Source: Endomychus coccineus
Lineage: Eukaryota; Arthropoda; Insecta; Coleoptera; Endomychidae
NCBI GenBank assembly: GCA_958510875.1
Contig: OY294067.1
Location: 30,182,912 to 30,246,911 of the forward strand
DNA: 64,000 nt
Reading direction: 5' to 3'
In this document: piece by piece, positions 29,801-40,000 of the stretch
Layout of the letters: the number at the start of each line of letters is the position of its first letter
Numbering within the stretch: position 1 is the stretch's first letter
Program-made: the position numbers and the translations under genes
Notes under the pieces: model-generated
The model's input: only the letters and a program-made list of their open reading frames with translations
Database searches by the model: none
Told to the model about the DNA's origin: nothing

Positions 29801-30828
29801 TCTCAGCTCAACGACTCGCTTGCGAGGGGATAACGGGGGTTATGAGGAGCACCCCCACTAGGACTCTGAAGGTCCTGGTGGGAATCGTCACCCTACAGTT
29901 GCCCGATCCTCCGTCTGAAACAGGATGCGATAACGCTTGCTGTCAGGTTCCAAACACCAAACACCAGACGTCCTCGTAAGCCAGAGGACGAACTGAGAGA
30001 ACAATGACTCCGGAAAAATTCTCGTGCACACTCAGAAGGGAGCTTTCAGTTCTCCCTTGGTGATCACGTAACCGTTCTCCAGGCCAAGGTCTGTGCAATC
30101 CGGACCTGTGCCCTGGAAAACCTGAGACTGAACTGCCGAGATAGGCGGCTATATATCTGCACTGACAGCCGAGCAGCCTTGGGAGCACTTCGCGTCCTTA
30201 GAGTGGCTTCTAGCTTGTTCTGGAGTGCAGGGAGACCTTCGCTGAATTAGCTATATCAAACAAACTTCAGCTAATATGGGTACCCGCCCAGTCTGTGTGA
30301 AAAGAAATAAAGCGGCTGGGCCTAGGCACCACTGGGCGCGATTCAACGATCGGAATTTCATTGACCACCGGCCTCCATGCCCTCATAGAGCTACTTAATA
30401 GATAGTGGCACTCGGTTTGGCGCAGTGCCCCAGGATGAGGCAGGCGAAGCTCCACATCGCGTAGTTCTCGCCTAAACACTCGAAAACCGTCTCTCTATGA
30501 ACAAAAGAGGTTTAAAACTGGTGACTCCTTACAGGACATCTGAATATACATCCACACTTAATGGGCATTGTTGATGACCCAAGTTGTAGTAAATGCGAAG
30601 AGGCGGACGAAACTGCCTTTCATATTCTTGTAGAATGTCCAGCACTGACTTTTCTACGCATACATGCCGCCTGGTAACGTAAGAGGCATCAGTCCATGCA
30701 GAATCCTAGCCTTCGGCGCTACCTTAGGTCTCGGTACTGAGTCTCGTATCAAGGGGTGCACAATGGACCCAATAAAGCAGGCTAAGTGCTCTGAACTAGT
30801 CCGCCCCAGTTTTATTGATTGATAGCTA
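29801..30828 (+). pseudogene. LINE with RNase H and zinc knuckle, heavily decayed
   Basis: It starts with QRLACEGITGVMRSTPT, the same post-RT block as the LINE at 996. RNase H pieces follow in shifting frames: SLGDHVTVLQAKVCAIRTCA (E position changed) and RRLYICTDSRAALGALRVL (TDS aspartate kept). A C-terminal CX2CX8HX4C knuckle is intact (CSKCEEADETAFHILVEC). The 3' end GCACAATGGACCCAATAAAG is shared with 36703 and 43470, and the element closes on ATTGATTGATAG. Several frameshifts make it non-functional. The G+C content exceeds the flanks. Confidence 0.8.
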
Positions 30829-31360
30829 ATTCTAACAAATTTATATTTTAATACTACATTTGATTTAGAAACTATTTCACTCCAGTCATTTTTCCGTATA
30901 AATTATAGTTTGCAACAAAACAAATTAATTAATTTTCCCTACCATATCAAAATTATTTGTCACCAACGGTTAGTAATAATAACTTAGTATGCGGTTGTTA
31001 TTTTTGATTGTTATTTCATCAACAAAGTCATAATAGCTTTTGCAACATTAAGGAAAAAACTGTGATCAATCGATCTCTAACTTCCCTCAGTGCAACAATC
31101 AATCCCTCACTTTTTATAGTACAAATTTTCGCTTTCGTGTATTTCTGCGGGTCAAATGTATGAGTGTAGGAACAAATAATACTATATTGGAAAAGATTTA
31201 GATACAGCTAATGAAAGACGTCAATTTATATGTTACATTGAAATTTTGTTCAAATTTTCTACACGTATTTGACAAATCTATGTTTTATACTGACACCTGC
31301 TGTCACATGAACTATCAAAATTATTGACACTATATAACCGTATTTCATGAAACCATAGAA
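30829..31360. other. no feature recognised
   Basis: A+T-rich unique DNA between the LINE and the hAT terminus. Confidence 0.4.
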
Positions 31361-33230
31361 CAGGGGTCTCCAACCTAAGGTCCGCCAGTGTCATCAATCC
31401 AGCCCACGACTGCTAATGGCTTATTGTTGTTGTGATAAGTTGAATAAAAAGACACAGAATGATAATAACCCGGTTTTATTTACTTGCTAGGTAAAGCTTA
31501 ATGACAAGTATAATACGCAGAAAATTTAACATTATAACATATAAAATACTAATGAGACTTATGTAATTGTGATTTTCCACTGACAATAGTTTGTGGTTGT
31601 GGAACAACTTTACTTGTACCAATTATTAAAAGAGATTTGAGGTGCTCACCGGTTAACTTAGATCTGTAAACATTATTTGTCTACTGTTTTCTCACACAAG
31701 TAAGTAGTACCAAAAACGGAAAACAGCCCACGAGCAAATTTATGCAAATTATCAAATTGTACCAGTGGAAGACTCTTATAAAATTCCAACAAAGATGAGT
31801 TTTGTTATTTGTTCTTAATTACATCACTGCACTGTAAATCAATAATTTCCGTTTGAAGTTCCGGGGTTATGGTTTCAATGTCAGTATCAAAACGATTTAA
31901 AAAAATCTTAATTTAATTCGCAATAACATCAAAGTATGAGAAACGAGTATCAAAATGTATCTTCAAAGCACTCATCGACGGGAAACTCAGTCTGAATAGT
32001 GTGGTTGAATATTTCACATGTTTTAAAATGAGTGGAACATTTTTCACGTAATTGTGATTGAAACAGTATTATTTTCTGCCGGAACGATTTGATATTAGTG
32101 TATAAATCAGGGAGAAGCTGGTTTTCTCCTTGCAATTTCAAATTCAGTTCGTTCATATGTTTTGTCAAATCGACATAGAATGCTAACTTCCACGGTCATT
32201 CGCTATTTTGTTATTCGGTAAGAGTGCGTTGGTCTTCATTCAAAAAATTTCGATCACTGCTCGAAGTTCAAAAAAGCGCCGAAGTACTTTTCCGCAACCA
32301 ACGGAACTTAAAATATCATAGTGCCGTACGCTGGCTGGTACGGCAGTATGATATTTTAAGTAATTTTTTCAAATCTCTTCAATAATGAGGAATTGTCGGT
32401 GATTCAGCCCAGTTGATCTGATGAAATCAACAACTGATATGACTGGTTTTAGAACTTCAGAGATATCCAAACATTTCCCGCACAAGGACTGTTGATGTAT
32501 TATACAATGTAAGACTAATGGTTTCGAACCACCATCTTTTCCTACAGCTTTTGACACAAGAGTAACCACTCGTTTATTTTTACCACACATGTTTTCCCTT
32601 CCTCAGTAGTAATAGATTTCAAGTTTCACCATCGAAGATTCTTTTTATTAATGGCATTTTCAACTCCCTTAAGAATATCTTCCCCAGTACTCGTGCCGTG
32701 AATACTATCGTTATCAAGAAATTCTTCATACACTTCATACCTTTTATCTACTGCTCGAATGAAAATCAACACCTGAGCAGTATCTGACACATCCGTTGCC
32801 TCATCCAAGGCCAGAGAAAACCACTCAAGATGTCCATTTTTCTCAAACAGTTGAGATAATATATTTTCTGCGATGTCTTCTAACCTCCGAGCCACGGTAG
32901 GTATTTGACAAACTGACAGTTTTAAATAATTTTACTATTTCGGGGCACATTTCTTCGGCTACTGCAATTACGCATTCTTTGATCATTTCTCCATCGGTGA
33001 ATGGTGTTCCACGTTTCGCAATTTCAAGAGCAACACGAAAGCTGGCACGAGCTTCTTGTTCTGTATTGAGTTTCGTAAACGAAGATTGCTGCGCTTCAAA
33101 GCTTCAAATTTTTCTGTCCGCAAGCTTCCTGTATATTTTGAGTAATTTCGAAATGTTTCGTTTCATAATGAAGTTTAATGTTCCATTCTTTGAGAACGCA
33201 AATCAAACAGTGCCTTCTTACTGAACTCAA
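31361..33230 (-). mobile_element. hAT transposon (transposase pseudogene plus one terminus)
   Basis: Domains in minus-strand order: QEARASFRVALEIAKRGTPF and DGEMIKECVIAVAEEMCPE (33080-32950); MARRLEDIAENILSQLF and WFSLALDEATDVSDTAQVLI with the first catalytic Asp (32895-32626); KPLVLHCIIHQQSLCGKCLD and FIRSTGLNHRQF (32590-32390); FGAFLNFEQ and TKHMNELNLKLQGENQL (32260-31950); and a dimerisation tail LVQFDNLHKFARGLFSVFGT with KLTGEHLKSLLI (31850-31600). The order matches hAT transposases related to GTF2IRD2/ZBED5-type proteins. Stops and frameshifts interrupt it. CAGGGGTCTCCAACC at 31361 is a typical hAT TIR. The other TIR was not found, so the 5' end is lost. Confidence 0.85.
32306..32361. 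repeat. 24-bp-arm hairpin inside the hAT coding region
   Basis: The arms 32306-32329 and 32338-32361 are complementary with one mismatch around an 8-bp loop. On the minus strand the first arm encodes LKYHTAV, a conserved hAT block. The second is its inverted copy, inserted where RWLSxGKVL should continue, so this is a local templated inversion-duplication. Confidence 0.8.
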
Positions 33231-33365
33231 TTGCCAAGGATCCATGACGTCAAATACGATAATGATAAAAGTATTACTATTTCGCTAATGTATTACGACT
33301 TTTTCATATACTCGTTATAAACAATTACTATTTATACAAAAAATTAGTGGTAATTCGATTTATTT

Positions 33366-33677
33366 TTATAGATTCTTCTGGTAAAAAAACAAATACAATT
33401 TAATAGGTAGAGAACATTCGCAAATGACCAACAAAAGTAAAGATTCCTCAAGCGCAATTGTTGTGAACAAAACTTTAGCAAATTTAATGTTAGGTATATT
33501 ACTAATTAACTCGCCAAATTCAAAAGGGGAGTATGGTGGGATATTATTAGGTTCATCCATATTGGTCGGGTCTTTTTGTAAATACTTCTTCAAGGAATAT
33601 GAATTATAATTTATATTGGTAACTGAGATTTTATTTAACAGTATTAAGAGAATGAAAATTGAGTTCGATGCAAACAA
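33366..33677 (-). CDS. hypothetical ORF with signal-peptide-like start
   Basis: The 103-residue frame starts MFASNSIFILLILLNKISVT, an uncharged hydrophobic segment suited to a signal peptide or anchor. A Pro/Asn-rich middle follows (MDEPNNIPPYSPFEFGELIS), then a second hydrophobic stretch (ESLLLLVICECSLPIKLYLF). No family is recognised. AATAAA on the minus strand almost overlaps the stop (33364-33359), too close to be a convincing poly(A) signal. The plus-strand ORF at 33424-33609 shares the space. In such A+T-rich DNA a chance ORF is quite possible. Confidence 0.25.
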   Translation of the reverse strand: MFASNSIFILLILLNKISVTNINYNSYSLKKYLQKDPTNMDEPNNIPPYSPFEFGELISNIPNIKFAKVLFTTIALEESLLLLVICECSLPIKLYLFFYQKNL

Positions 33678-33744
33678 ATACGACCATAATTTAATTATTA
33701 ATTTTTAATAATTATAATTGATGCTAAAATTATTATATATATTT

Positions 33745-34115
33745 ATAAAATTTTATGGTTAATTTTAGAAATTCGGCAAATTATTGTTTTACCTGTTTAT
33801 TGAAAACATGTCTTTTTGAGTGTAATTTAAAGTCTGCCCTGCCCACTGAAATATTAAGAGCTGCGGTATTTTGAACGTGCAAAGGTAGCATAATCAATAA
33901 TTTTCAAATTAAAAGCTGGAATGAATGGTTGGATAAGAAAAATAATATCTTAAATTAAATTTTTTAAACTTTATTTTTAGGTTTAATAGCTTACATTTTT
34001 TTAAAAGAAGACAAGACTCTATAGAGTTTTATAATAAATTTATATTTAATATTTTTTTCAATTTTATTTTTATTATTTGATTGGGGTGATTTAAAAATTA
34101 AATATAAAAAAACAC
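33745..34115 (+). pseudogene. rrnL: NUMT: mitochondrial 16S rRNA (rrnL) fragment
   Basis: It contains the diagnostic large-subunit rRNA blocks in order: GAAATTCGGCAAA, CCTGTTTATTGAAAACATGT, TAAAGTCTGCCCTGCCCACT, GCTGCGGTATTTTGAACGTG, CAAAGGTAGCATAATCA, AAAGCTGGAATGAATGGTTG, AAGACAAGACTCTATAGAG and TTGGGGTGAT. Insect mitochondria carry these in the 3' half of rrnL. Flanks are nuclear transposon and unique DNA and no mitochondrial tRNA adjoins, so this is a nuclear insertion. Differences from the usual insect consensus (for example GAACGTG for GACCGTG) suggest decay after transfer. No ribosomal role is expected. Confidence 0.93.
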
Positions 34116-35049
34116 ATACGCAATAGTTTATTCACAATAACTTTTACCAATTGGGATGGGGCAGTCTGAAGTTTCATTTGTCTAATTTACTATAATTACA
34201 GAAATTGATATTTCTTCAGATAATAATGGTTTAGAATTATACTTCAATATAGGTGGGCAAATGGAGAAGGAATGTATGGAAAATTTTGAAACAGTATAAT
34301 TTTCATGGATTAGAGTTCCAACATATTGGAATAATTCTAATAATTATTTGAAACCCCATTTTGAACATTCCAATTTTGTGAATAGACGAATTAATATTTC
34401 GAATTTAAACAAATATTTCTGATAAGGGGCTTAAGAGGGCAAGTCCAGTCTTAACCTAATGTCCACTAGACGGGAAGGTGCGAGTATAAAAAATATACGA
34501 AACTTCGTGGGCTGGTATAACAATCAGCAAATTACTATATTGGTGGATAAATCAGTTACATGGAAGCTTAGGATTTGTTCTTTGTTTCAGATGGACAAGG
34601 AGCAACTATCAACCGGATTCGTTTCTTGTACTGTGTCATAATTCTCGAATTTTTTTAGGAGACCCTACTAAAAGTGTATGTATGTAGGTATTCAGTGTTC
34701 AAAATTTATTTTGTACCATTTAAATACATGAAAAATTAATACTTATTCTAAGTAAGTTTTAAAATTGAAGATGGAAACTTAAAAATTGTAGATAAAATTA
34801 TTCTTATGTATTGATAATCTTAGATAATATTTTTAGATTAAGATAATATTAAATCAAGCACTGCCATTTTAATTTAGTCATATCATTTTTGAATATAATG
34901 TTAGAATGTTTATATCTTTGTAAATGTATATCTGAAAGTAATCTAAGGATTTAAGATAATTAGGCTAAAGATTAGAATGTATTAAATTTTAAGAGTGTAT
35001 TTTATTGTGATTGTGTCAAAAGATTTGTCAAAAATATTGAATCACTTAT
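34116..35049. other. no feature recognised
   Basis: A+T-rich unique DNA. The 60-residue ORF at 34459-34641 has no recognised similarity. Confidence 0.4.
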
Positions 35050-35151
35050 AAATTATTCATTCAAATGTAGTGTACGTTGTGTCGTGTATAATGTACCATC
35101 TAGTGCCCCGGAGCTGGCCAAATCATCTATCTGCAACTGCTATATCAAGTA
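35050..35151 (+). other. possible 5' exon: leader plus first codons, GTAAGT donor
   Basis: A G+C-richer stretch (CTAGTGCCCCGGAGCTGGCC) leads to AAGTATGGATCAA/GTAAGT, that is ATG GAT CAA followed by a near-ideal splice donor (about 35161). Inferred from composition and donor only. Confidence 0.2.
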
Positions 35152-35164
35152 TGGATCAAGTAAG

Positions 35165-35775
35165 TTTCATTTATTATAATATAATATTGAAGAAAAAACA
35201 ACTTTTTTGAGTGGATTACGAAAGAAACTCAATTTATACAAATGTGTTCAAATTTAAAAGATTATAATTCATGAAACCTATATTTCTTCAGAAAATTTGA
35301 GATTTAGATACTTCAAATTGAATTATTGGAACAATATCATGGTATATTCCAATTAATAGACTATTAATTATATTCTCTATGAAAATGTAGACTGTAATGC
35401 ACGTTTCCAATAAATCTAGTTGATTGTTGAATTAAACGAACGTATCAAGTAAATAATAAACTGCTCAATGGCGAATGCTTGAAACAATAAATTTTTCAAG
35501 TTTAAGTTGGGTAAGTGCTATAAAAACGTTTGTTAATAATACAGTTAATTTTTTCATATCGCCCAGCAAACAGAAACTCTTTGAATTTAGTACAAAAGTA
35601 GAAATATTACATGCAAAATAACATGTTTGTTTGAATCAACAAAACAGAATATAGGACTCGGAAATAACTACTCCGAATACTCGAAATGTCAGTGATGTAA
35701 CTTCCTATTCACATTCTTTCGTATTTATTCTCATTTGAAAATCGTGTTGCATTATATTGTATTGGGGATGTTTGC
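35165..35775. other. no feature recognised
   Basis: A+T-rich sequence; intron if the preceding donor is real. Confidence 0.35.
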
Positions 35776-35776
35776 A

Positions 35777-36620
35777 CAATGCGACCTAAAAGATCTATTG
35801 TGTCCCCTTCTGCTGATGCGCCCTTCAGGATATCTCAGTGGCTATATCAGTTCCTCCAACCCAGTGGCTTTAAGAAAGTTGTATGTTGGATGACTTCGCG
35901 TTAGGTAAGTTTCCCTCTTCTATTTGGTATGCCCAAGGTTTTGCAAGGTAGCGCATTCTGCGAGGATGTGGATGTAAGTTTTGTTCTACTCCTGGCAGAA
36001 CCAGCAGGTTGTTCTCCTTCTACTTATCCGAGTCTCTTAAGTGGTCCTTTCAACCAGCAGTGCCCTGTTACAATTCCCGTTAGTATTCCGAGTTTTTTTC
36101 ACATAGGTTGATGCAGTCATTAGATCGCTTTTGGTTGTAGTTTCCCAGAAGTATCTTTGGTTGCCTCAGTTCTTGCAGACCTATCCAGTGGTGGGGTTTT
36201 TTGTTGTCTACTTCTTTTCTTCCAAATTGTGCTGGCGATTATTACGCAGAAGGGTTCAGGTCCCACAAATCGTGTTTCGGCCCCCTTGTTTGCTAGATCG
36301 TCGCTTTTTCAATACCCTCCACCCCGGTGTGTCCCGGAACCCACAGGAGGGTAACTGCGTTGTTCTTGCCTAGTTCATTTAGGTTTTCTAAGCATTCCCA
36401 GACCATCTTGGATCTGATTACATGGAGCTCGGCGTATTGATGGTTGGTCGACTATTTCCTGTCTGTGGAGGTCTCTTTCTATATTGAACTAAACACATTT
36501 TCCTAAAGCGTGATTCTCCGCTTGGAAAATACTCGGAGAGTTGCCTAAGCTTTCAGAGTATTTGATTCCAGGCCCATACACTCCTATTGCAGTTGCTTAT
36601 GTTGTTCTTAATGTTTATAT
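35777..36620 (-). pseudogene. LINE RNase H to 3' end, decayed
   Basis: The minus strand reads GVYGPGIKYSESLGNSPSIF then QAENHALGKCV (RNase H, E in QAE), then NNAVTLLWVPGHTGVEGIEK (VPGHxGVxGxEKAD block). A C-terminal domain follows in broken frames (LTGIVTGHCWLKGPLKRLG). A 3' end related to the other LINE tails is at 35810-35777. Plus-strand ORFs at 35929-36373 are shadows of this pseudogene. Confidence 0.75.
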
Positions 36621-36699
36621 TGAATTTATAATCTGAGGAGAGAAATGTTCAGATTTGATTTCACTAATACTTGACATGTTGTATTTTGAATCAATTAAA

Positions 36700-36765
36700 T
36701 CGCAATGGACCCAATCAAGAGGTCTACGAGCTCTGGACTTGTGCGCCCCCGTTTTGAGCCGTCCG
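36700..36765 (+). mobile_element. LINE 3'-terminal scrap
   Basis: CGCAATGGACCCAATCAAGA and GGTCTACGAGCTCTGGACTT match the 3' ends of the LINEs at 30760 and 43470. It is on the opposite strand to its neighbour at 35777-36620, so it is a separate insertion. Confidence 0.75.
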
Positions 36766-37094
36766 TTTTTCTTACTTTCCTATATTTCGAATCGGCAACT
36801 TTAGATTAGCGTGCTATCAGAAGATTCTCTTCACAATTATAATATTAGAACTTGACATTTTCCGACATGACTAATTCTATTAGAATTCGTGAGTATACAA
36901 CGCCGGCTGCTGGCTGTTGAGTCAGATCATTTCATTTATTACACAAAATATTAAATAAAATGTAAAATAATATAATAGGTACTACATAAATCAAGTTTAC
37001 TGCATGTCCAAAAAGTCATGATTTGAAACAAGGCCACCTCGGTCATTACTGATTAGAATGAAATCAATCTTAAATGACTAAAAAGTCAAGTTGC
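36766..37094. other. no feature recognised
   Basis: Unique A+T-rich DNA. Confidence 0.4.
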
Positions 37095-37584
37095 TTAGGG
37101 TTTATTGATGTACAATTTCGTCGAGTTAAAATATTCAGATTTAACATCACCGATTTTTCTCCGCAGAGCAAAAGAATTTAGCAAAATATCGAGTCTCAAA
37201 TTTTCACAATAACTTGAATTGAACCATCCACTAATTAATAAGTGTATATAGCCACATAATTCACAAATACAGATCGAAAATGAATTCTCAATGAGAAATA
37301 GAAAACTAATATTAACGATAGTAATACATATTTCAGAAGTTAACTTTTTCAATTTGGAAACATTTATATGAGATAATACTCGTATCATTGATTAACTATA
37401 TTTATAGTAGTATTGGAGTTTTCGCGTTGGCAGTTTTGGGAACAAATAGTCGTTTCAAATGAAGAATATTATTATAATCCTCAAACGTAAAATTCCAATT
37501 AGAGTAGCCACATAATAGAGTCCAAAATGAATGCTTCAAGAACCTCTGAGACAAATAATCAACCTGGTTACAATCATTGTACAT
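37095..37584 (-). other. two adjacent reverse ORFs, unrecognised
   Basis: The 60-residue frame at 37584-37402 and the 97-residue frame at 37388-37095 lie close together on the minus strand. The second is hydrophobic in part (IVNISFLFLIENSFSICICE). No motif allows assignment; a decayed membrane-protein exon or chance are both possible. Confidence 0.15.
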
Positions 37585-37748
37585 TTTATTATATCATAAT
37601 ATTAGTATTAATATTGGTACAGTAGCTCTGGGTCAAATTTAGACCAAAAACAAAATTTTAAGGTAGTTTTTATTTTATTTTCTGGTACGCTGATCACGAT
37701 GCTGACATGGACCGCTGCTCTTCAAGATATGGCCATTTTTAAGGTCAA

Positions 37749-38348
37749 CAATTTCATAAAACGATTGCATTATTTATCTACTATCATACGAATTTTAATT
37801 TTTTGCTATATCTCACAAGTGTGCGACACAATCGGTCATTTTCAAAAAAAATTGTGAGCAGCAAGCAAAACAAAATGAATTCGGAAGATTTAGACGTCTC
37901 CCATCTTCAAAACTCGAGCATTTTTATCGAAAAGCAACAATTTGACGCGAGTTGGTAATTTTCGAACCCTCCCAAAAATTGGAAAAATTTTCAGGTTCAC
38001 ATGCAATGATCGTAACCAAAATCTCTATTCGGTTAGAGTTTTAAAAACGCGTCTTTTGAGCGTGAGCCGAGATCTTAATTTAAATGTGTTTGGGCCTTTA
38101 GCGTGCCCAATTTTGGGACTTTTGGAAAAAAATTCAATTCATCGAAAGAAGAATAATAAAGCTATCAAACGCTGAAAATGCGTATTCCTACATCATCTTG
38201 AAAATATTTGGCTGCGAGTTTAAGGAAAAACAATTACGCTACGCTCAACTTTTTGAAAATGATCGATTGTAGCGTATCTCCTTACGAGATATAAAATTAA
38301 TCAAAATTCATATAATAACAAATAAAAATGACATTGTCTTATGATATA
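37749..38348. mobile_element. TIR element of about 600 bp
   Basis: The left arm 37749-37850 and right arm 38250-38348 are complements with substitutions (TTTTTGAAAATGA.CGATTGT, CG.GAGATATA.AAA, AATGCAATCGTTTTATG against AATGACATTGTCTTATG). The interior is non-coding. No certain target duplication. Confidence 0.6.
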
Positions 38349-38940
38349 TTTATTTTTATTCATTTGATAATCAACTGGAATAAACTATTTTATTATTTGC
38401 AAAAAAACACTAAAATGGGCCTATAACATGCCCAAATTTCTAGCTGGGCTCATTTGACGCCATTGGATAAGACCCACAAATTCGATTTCTTATAATATTT
38501 TCATATAGGTCATAGTTTTTGTTTAAATGCGAAAAACTGAAAATATGGCATTCTTGGCCGTAAAAAAGGGCAAATTTTGGAGAGCGGCGGTGTACAACAA
38601 ATTTTATTGGCAACATCATGATCAACGTAGTGAACATTTTGTTGCCCAAAAAAAAGTGTCAAAAAGGTCAGAGCTACTGGACTATATTGATAGTGGTTTC
38701 ACATTAGGTTCAATTCCTAATATATTCAGAAATATTCAATGGAAAATATTTGATTGTATAATTATATTTCAAGCCAAAACTCATATTATTCAAGAGAAAG
38801 TATCCAATTTTAGATTGCAATTGTTTTCCCAAATGATGTTTATTAAGAAAAAACGATGATACTAATCTGAATCCATGTATTGAAAGCCAACAAACAAATT
38901 TTAATTACGTTAAATAAACACGCAGACGTACAGAGGCAAT
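38349..38940. other. no assigned feature; one 110-residue plus ORF
   Basis: The ORF 38527-38859 starts MRKTENMAFLAVKKGKFWRA. It has no recognised domain and no coding-like composition. Confidence 0.25.
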
Positions 38941-38944
38941 TTCA

Positions 38945-39214
38945 TTAATACACGAGTCGCTGGTGATGGGTTAGCCAATATAAGAACAGATGTTTAAAGT
39001 AAATAGGAATCTGTACAATCGCAGGTAATTTGAGCCAGAACTGAACACTGAAAGTATGTTGATAATTAAATATCAACGAAATTCCTTCACGCAGAAAATT
39101 TTCTTTTGTAAACAAACCACATAATTCACCGCATATTGAATGGTGTAGTTGTAATGTTTGTAACTCAAATAAGAAAGTAGCTGTTTCAGAGATGAACGGA
39201 ACTTCTCCAAACAT
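38945..39214 (-). other. reverse ORF, very tentative chemoreceptor-like remnant
   Basis: The 89-residue frame contains FELQTLQLHHSICGELCGLF and ISLIFNYQHTFSVQF. It vaguely recalls the end of insect gustatory receptors (a Gly-x-Phe block, then a last helix ending in Gln-Phe). There is no second supporting segment, so chance is more likely. Confidence 0.12.
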
Positions 39215-39404
39215 TAATTGTCATTATTAATTACTTGTTAAAGCTTACCAAATTATGGGCGTGTTTAGTACAGAAGAAAAAAAGGAATGTTTTCTTTCCA
39301 TGGTATTTATAACAGATCAAATTCGCATTTTCACTCGAGCATTCCAGGTTGTTTCGGGAAAAAACAATTAATAAACAAACTGAAAAAGTTGATGGTTGCT
39401 TGGC

Positions 39405-39570
39405 AATTCGACATGACTATTTCTTGTCTACGGAAGTTTCTTTCTTATTGAACTGAACACATTTTCCTATGGTGTGAATTCCCCCTTGAAAAATGTTGAG
39501 CTGTAAGAGTATTCGCTTGCAGGCCCATAGACTCCTTTCCAGTTCCGTGTGATGTTTTAGAACCAGCAGT
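39405..39570 (-). pseudogene. LINE RNase H fragment
   Basis: The DNA matches the minus strand of 36420-36600: TATGGGCCTG, AATACTCT, ATTTTTCAAG, GGAAAATGTGTTCAGTTCAA, AAGAAA and AGACAAGAAATAGTC. The coding frame is broken. Confidence 0.6.
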
Positions 39571-39669
39571 GTACCATTTAATAGCCTTTCTATTGTCGTG
39601 GGATGGTGTTTTGTCCTATGCGCTCTTTCGGCTTCCAAATATTTGAAATCAATTGGTTCTCATGTTGGA

Positions 39670-40000
39670 AACACGCGTGTAACTCTGCAAAAACTCGTAC
39701 TACTGTCCTAATGGTGATTGTTTAACTATTAGTATCGTCCCAAATATATTGCAGAGATTTTCAATGCAATTCAGATCGAAGGAGTGTGGACTTACTACTA
39801 GGTACCGGTCTATTTTAGCCATAAACCTACTAGAATGAGGTTGCCACTATGCTAATAAAATCTCATATTGAACAATACCATTCACTTTATCACTTGATCT
39901 ATACCGTCATTGAGCTTTCTTTTTCCATGCATGATACGTTTCCTCATGACTCGTTCTATATTCGGTGTCAGTTGGACGAACATTCTCTTCAAGGGAGGTG
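39670..40000 (-). pseudogene. Tc1-like transposase remnant
   Basis: The minus strand reads SPHSFDLNCIENLCNIFGT, corresponding to the SPDLNPIENLWxxL block around the last Tc1 catalytic acid. Weaker upstream similarity is present. No TIRs were found, and stops interrupt the frame. Confidence 0.5.

Noticed and set aside
35929..36373. Plus-strand ORFs of 60-80 residues
   Set aside because: The minus strand here encodes recognisable LINE RNase H (WVPGHTGVEG), so these are shadows.
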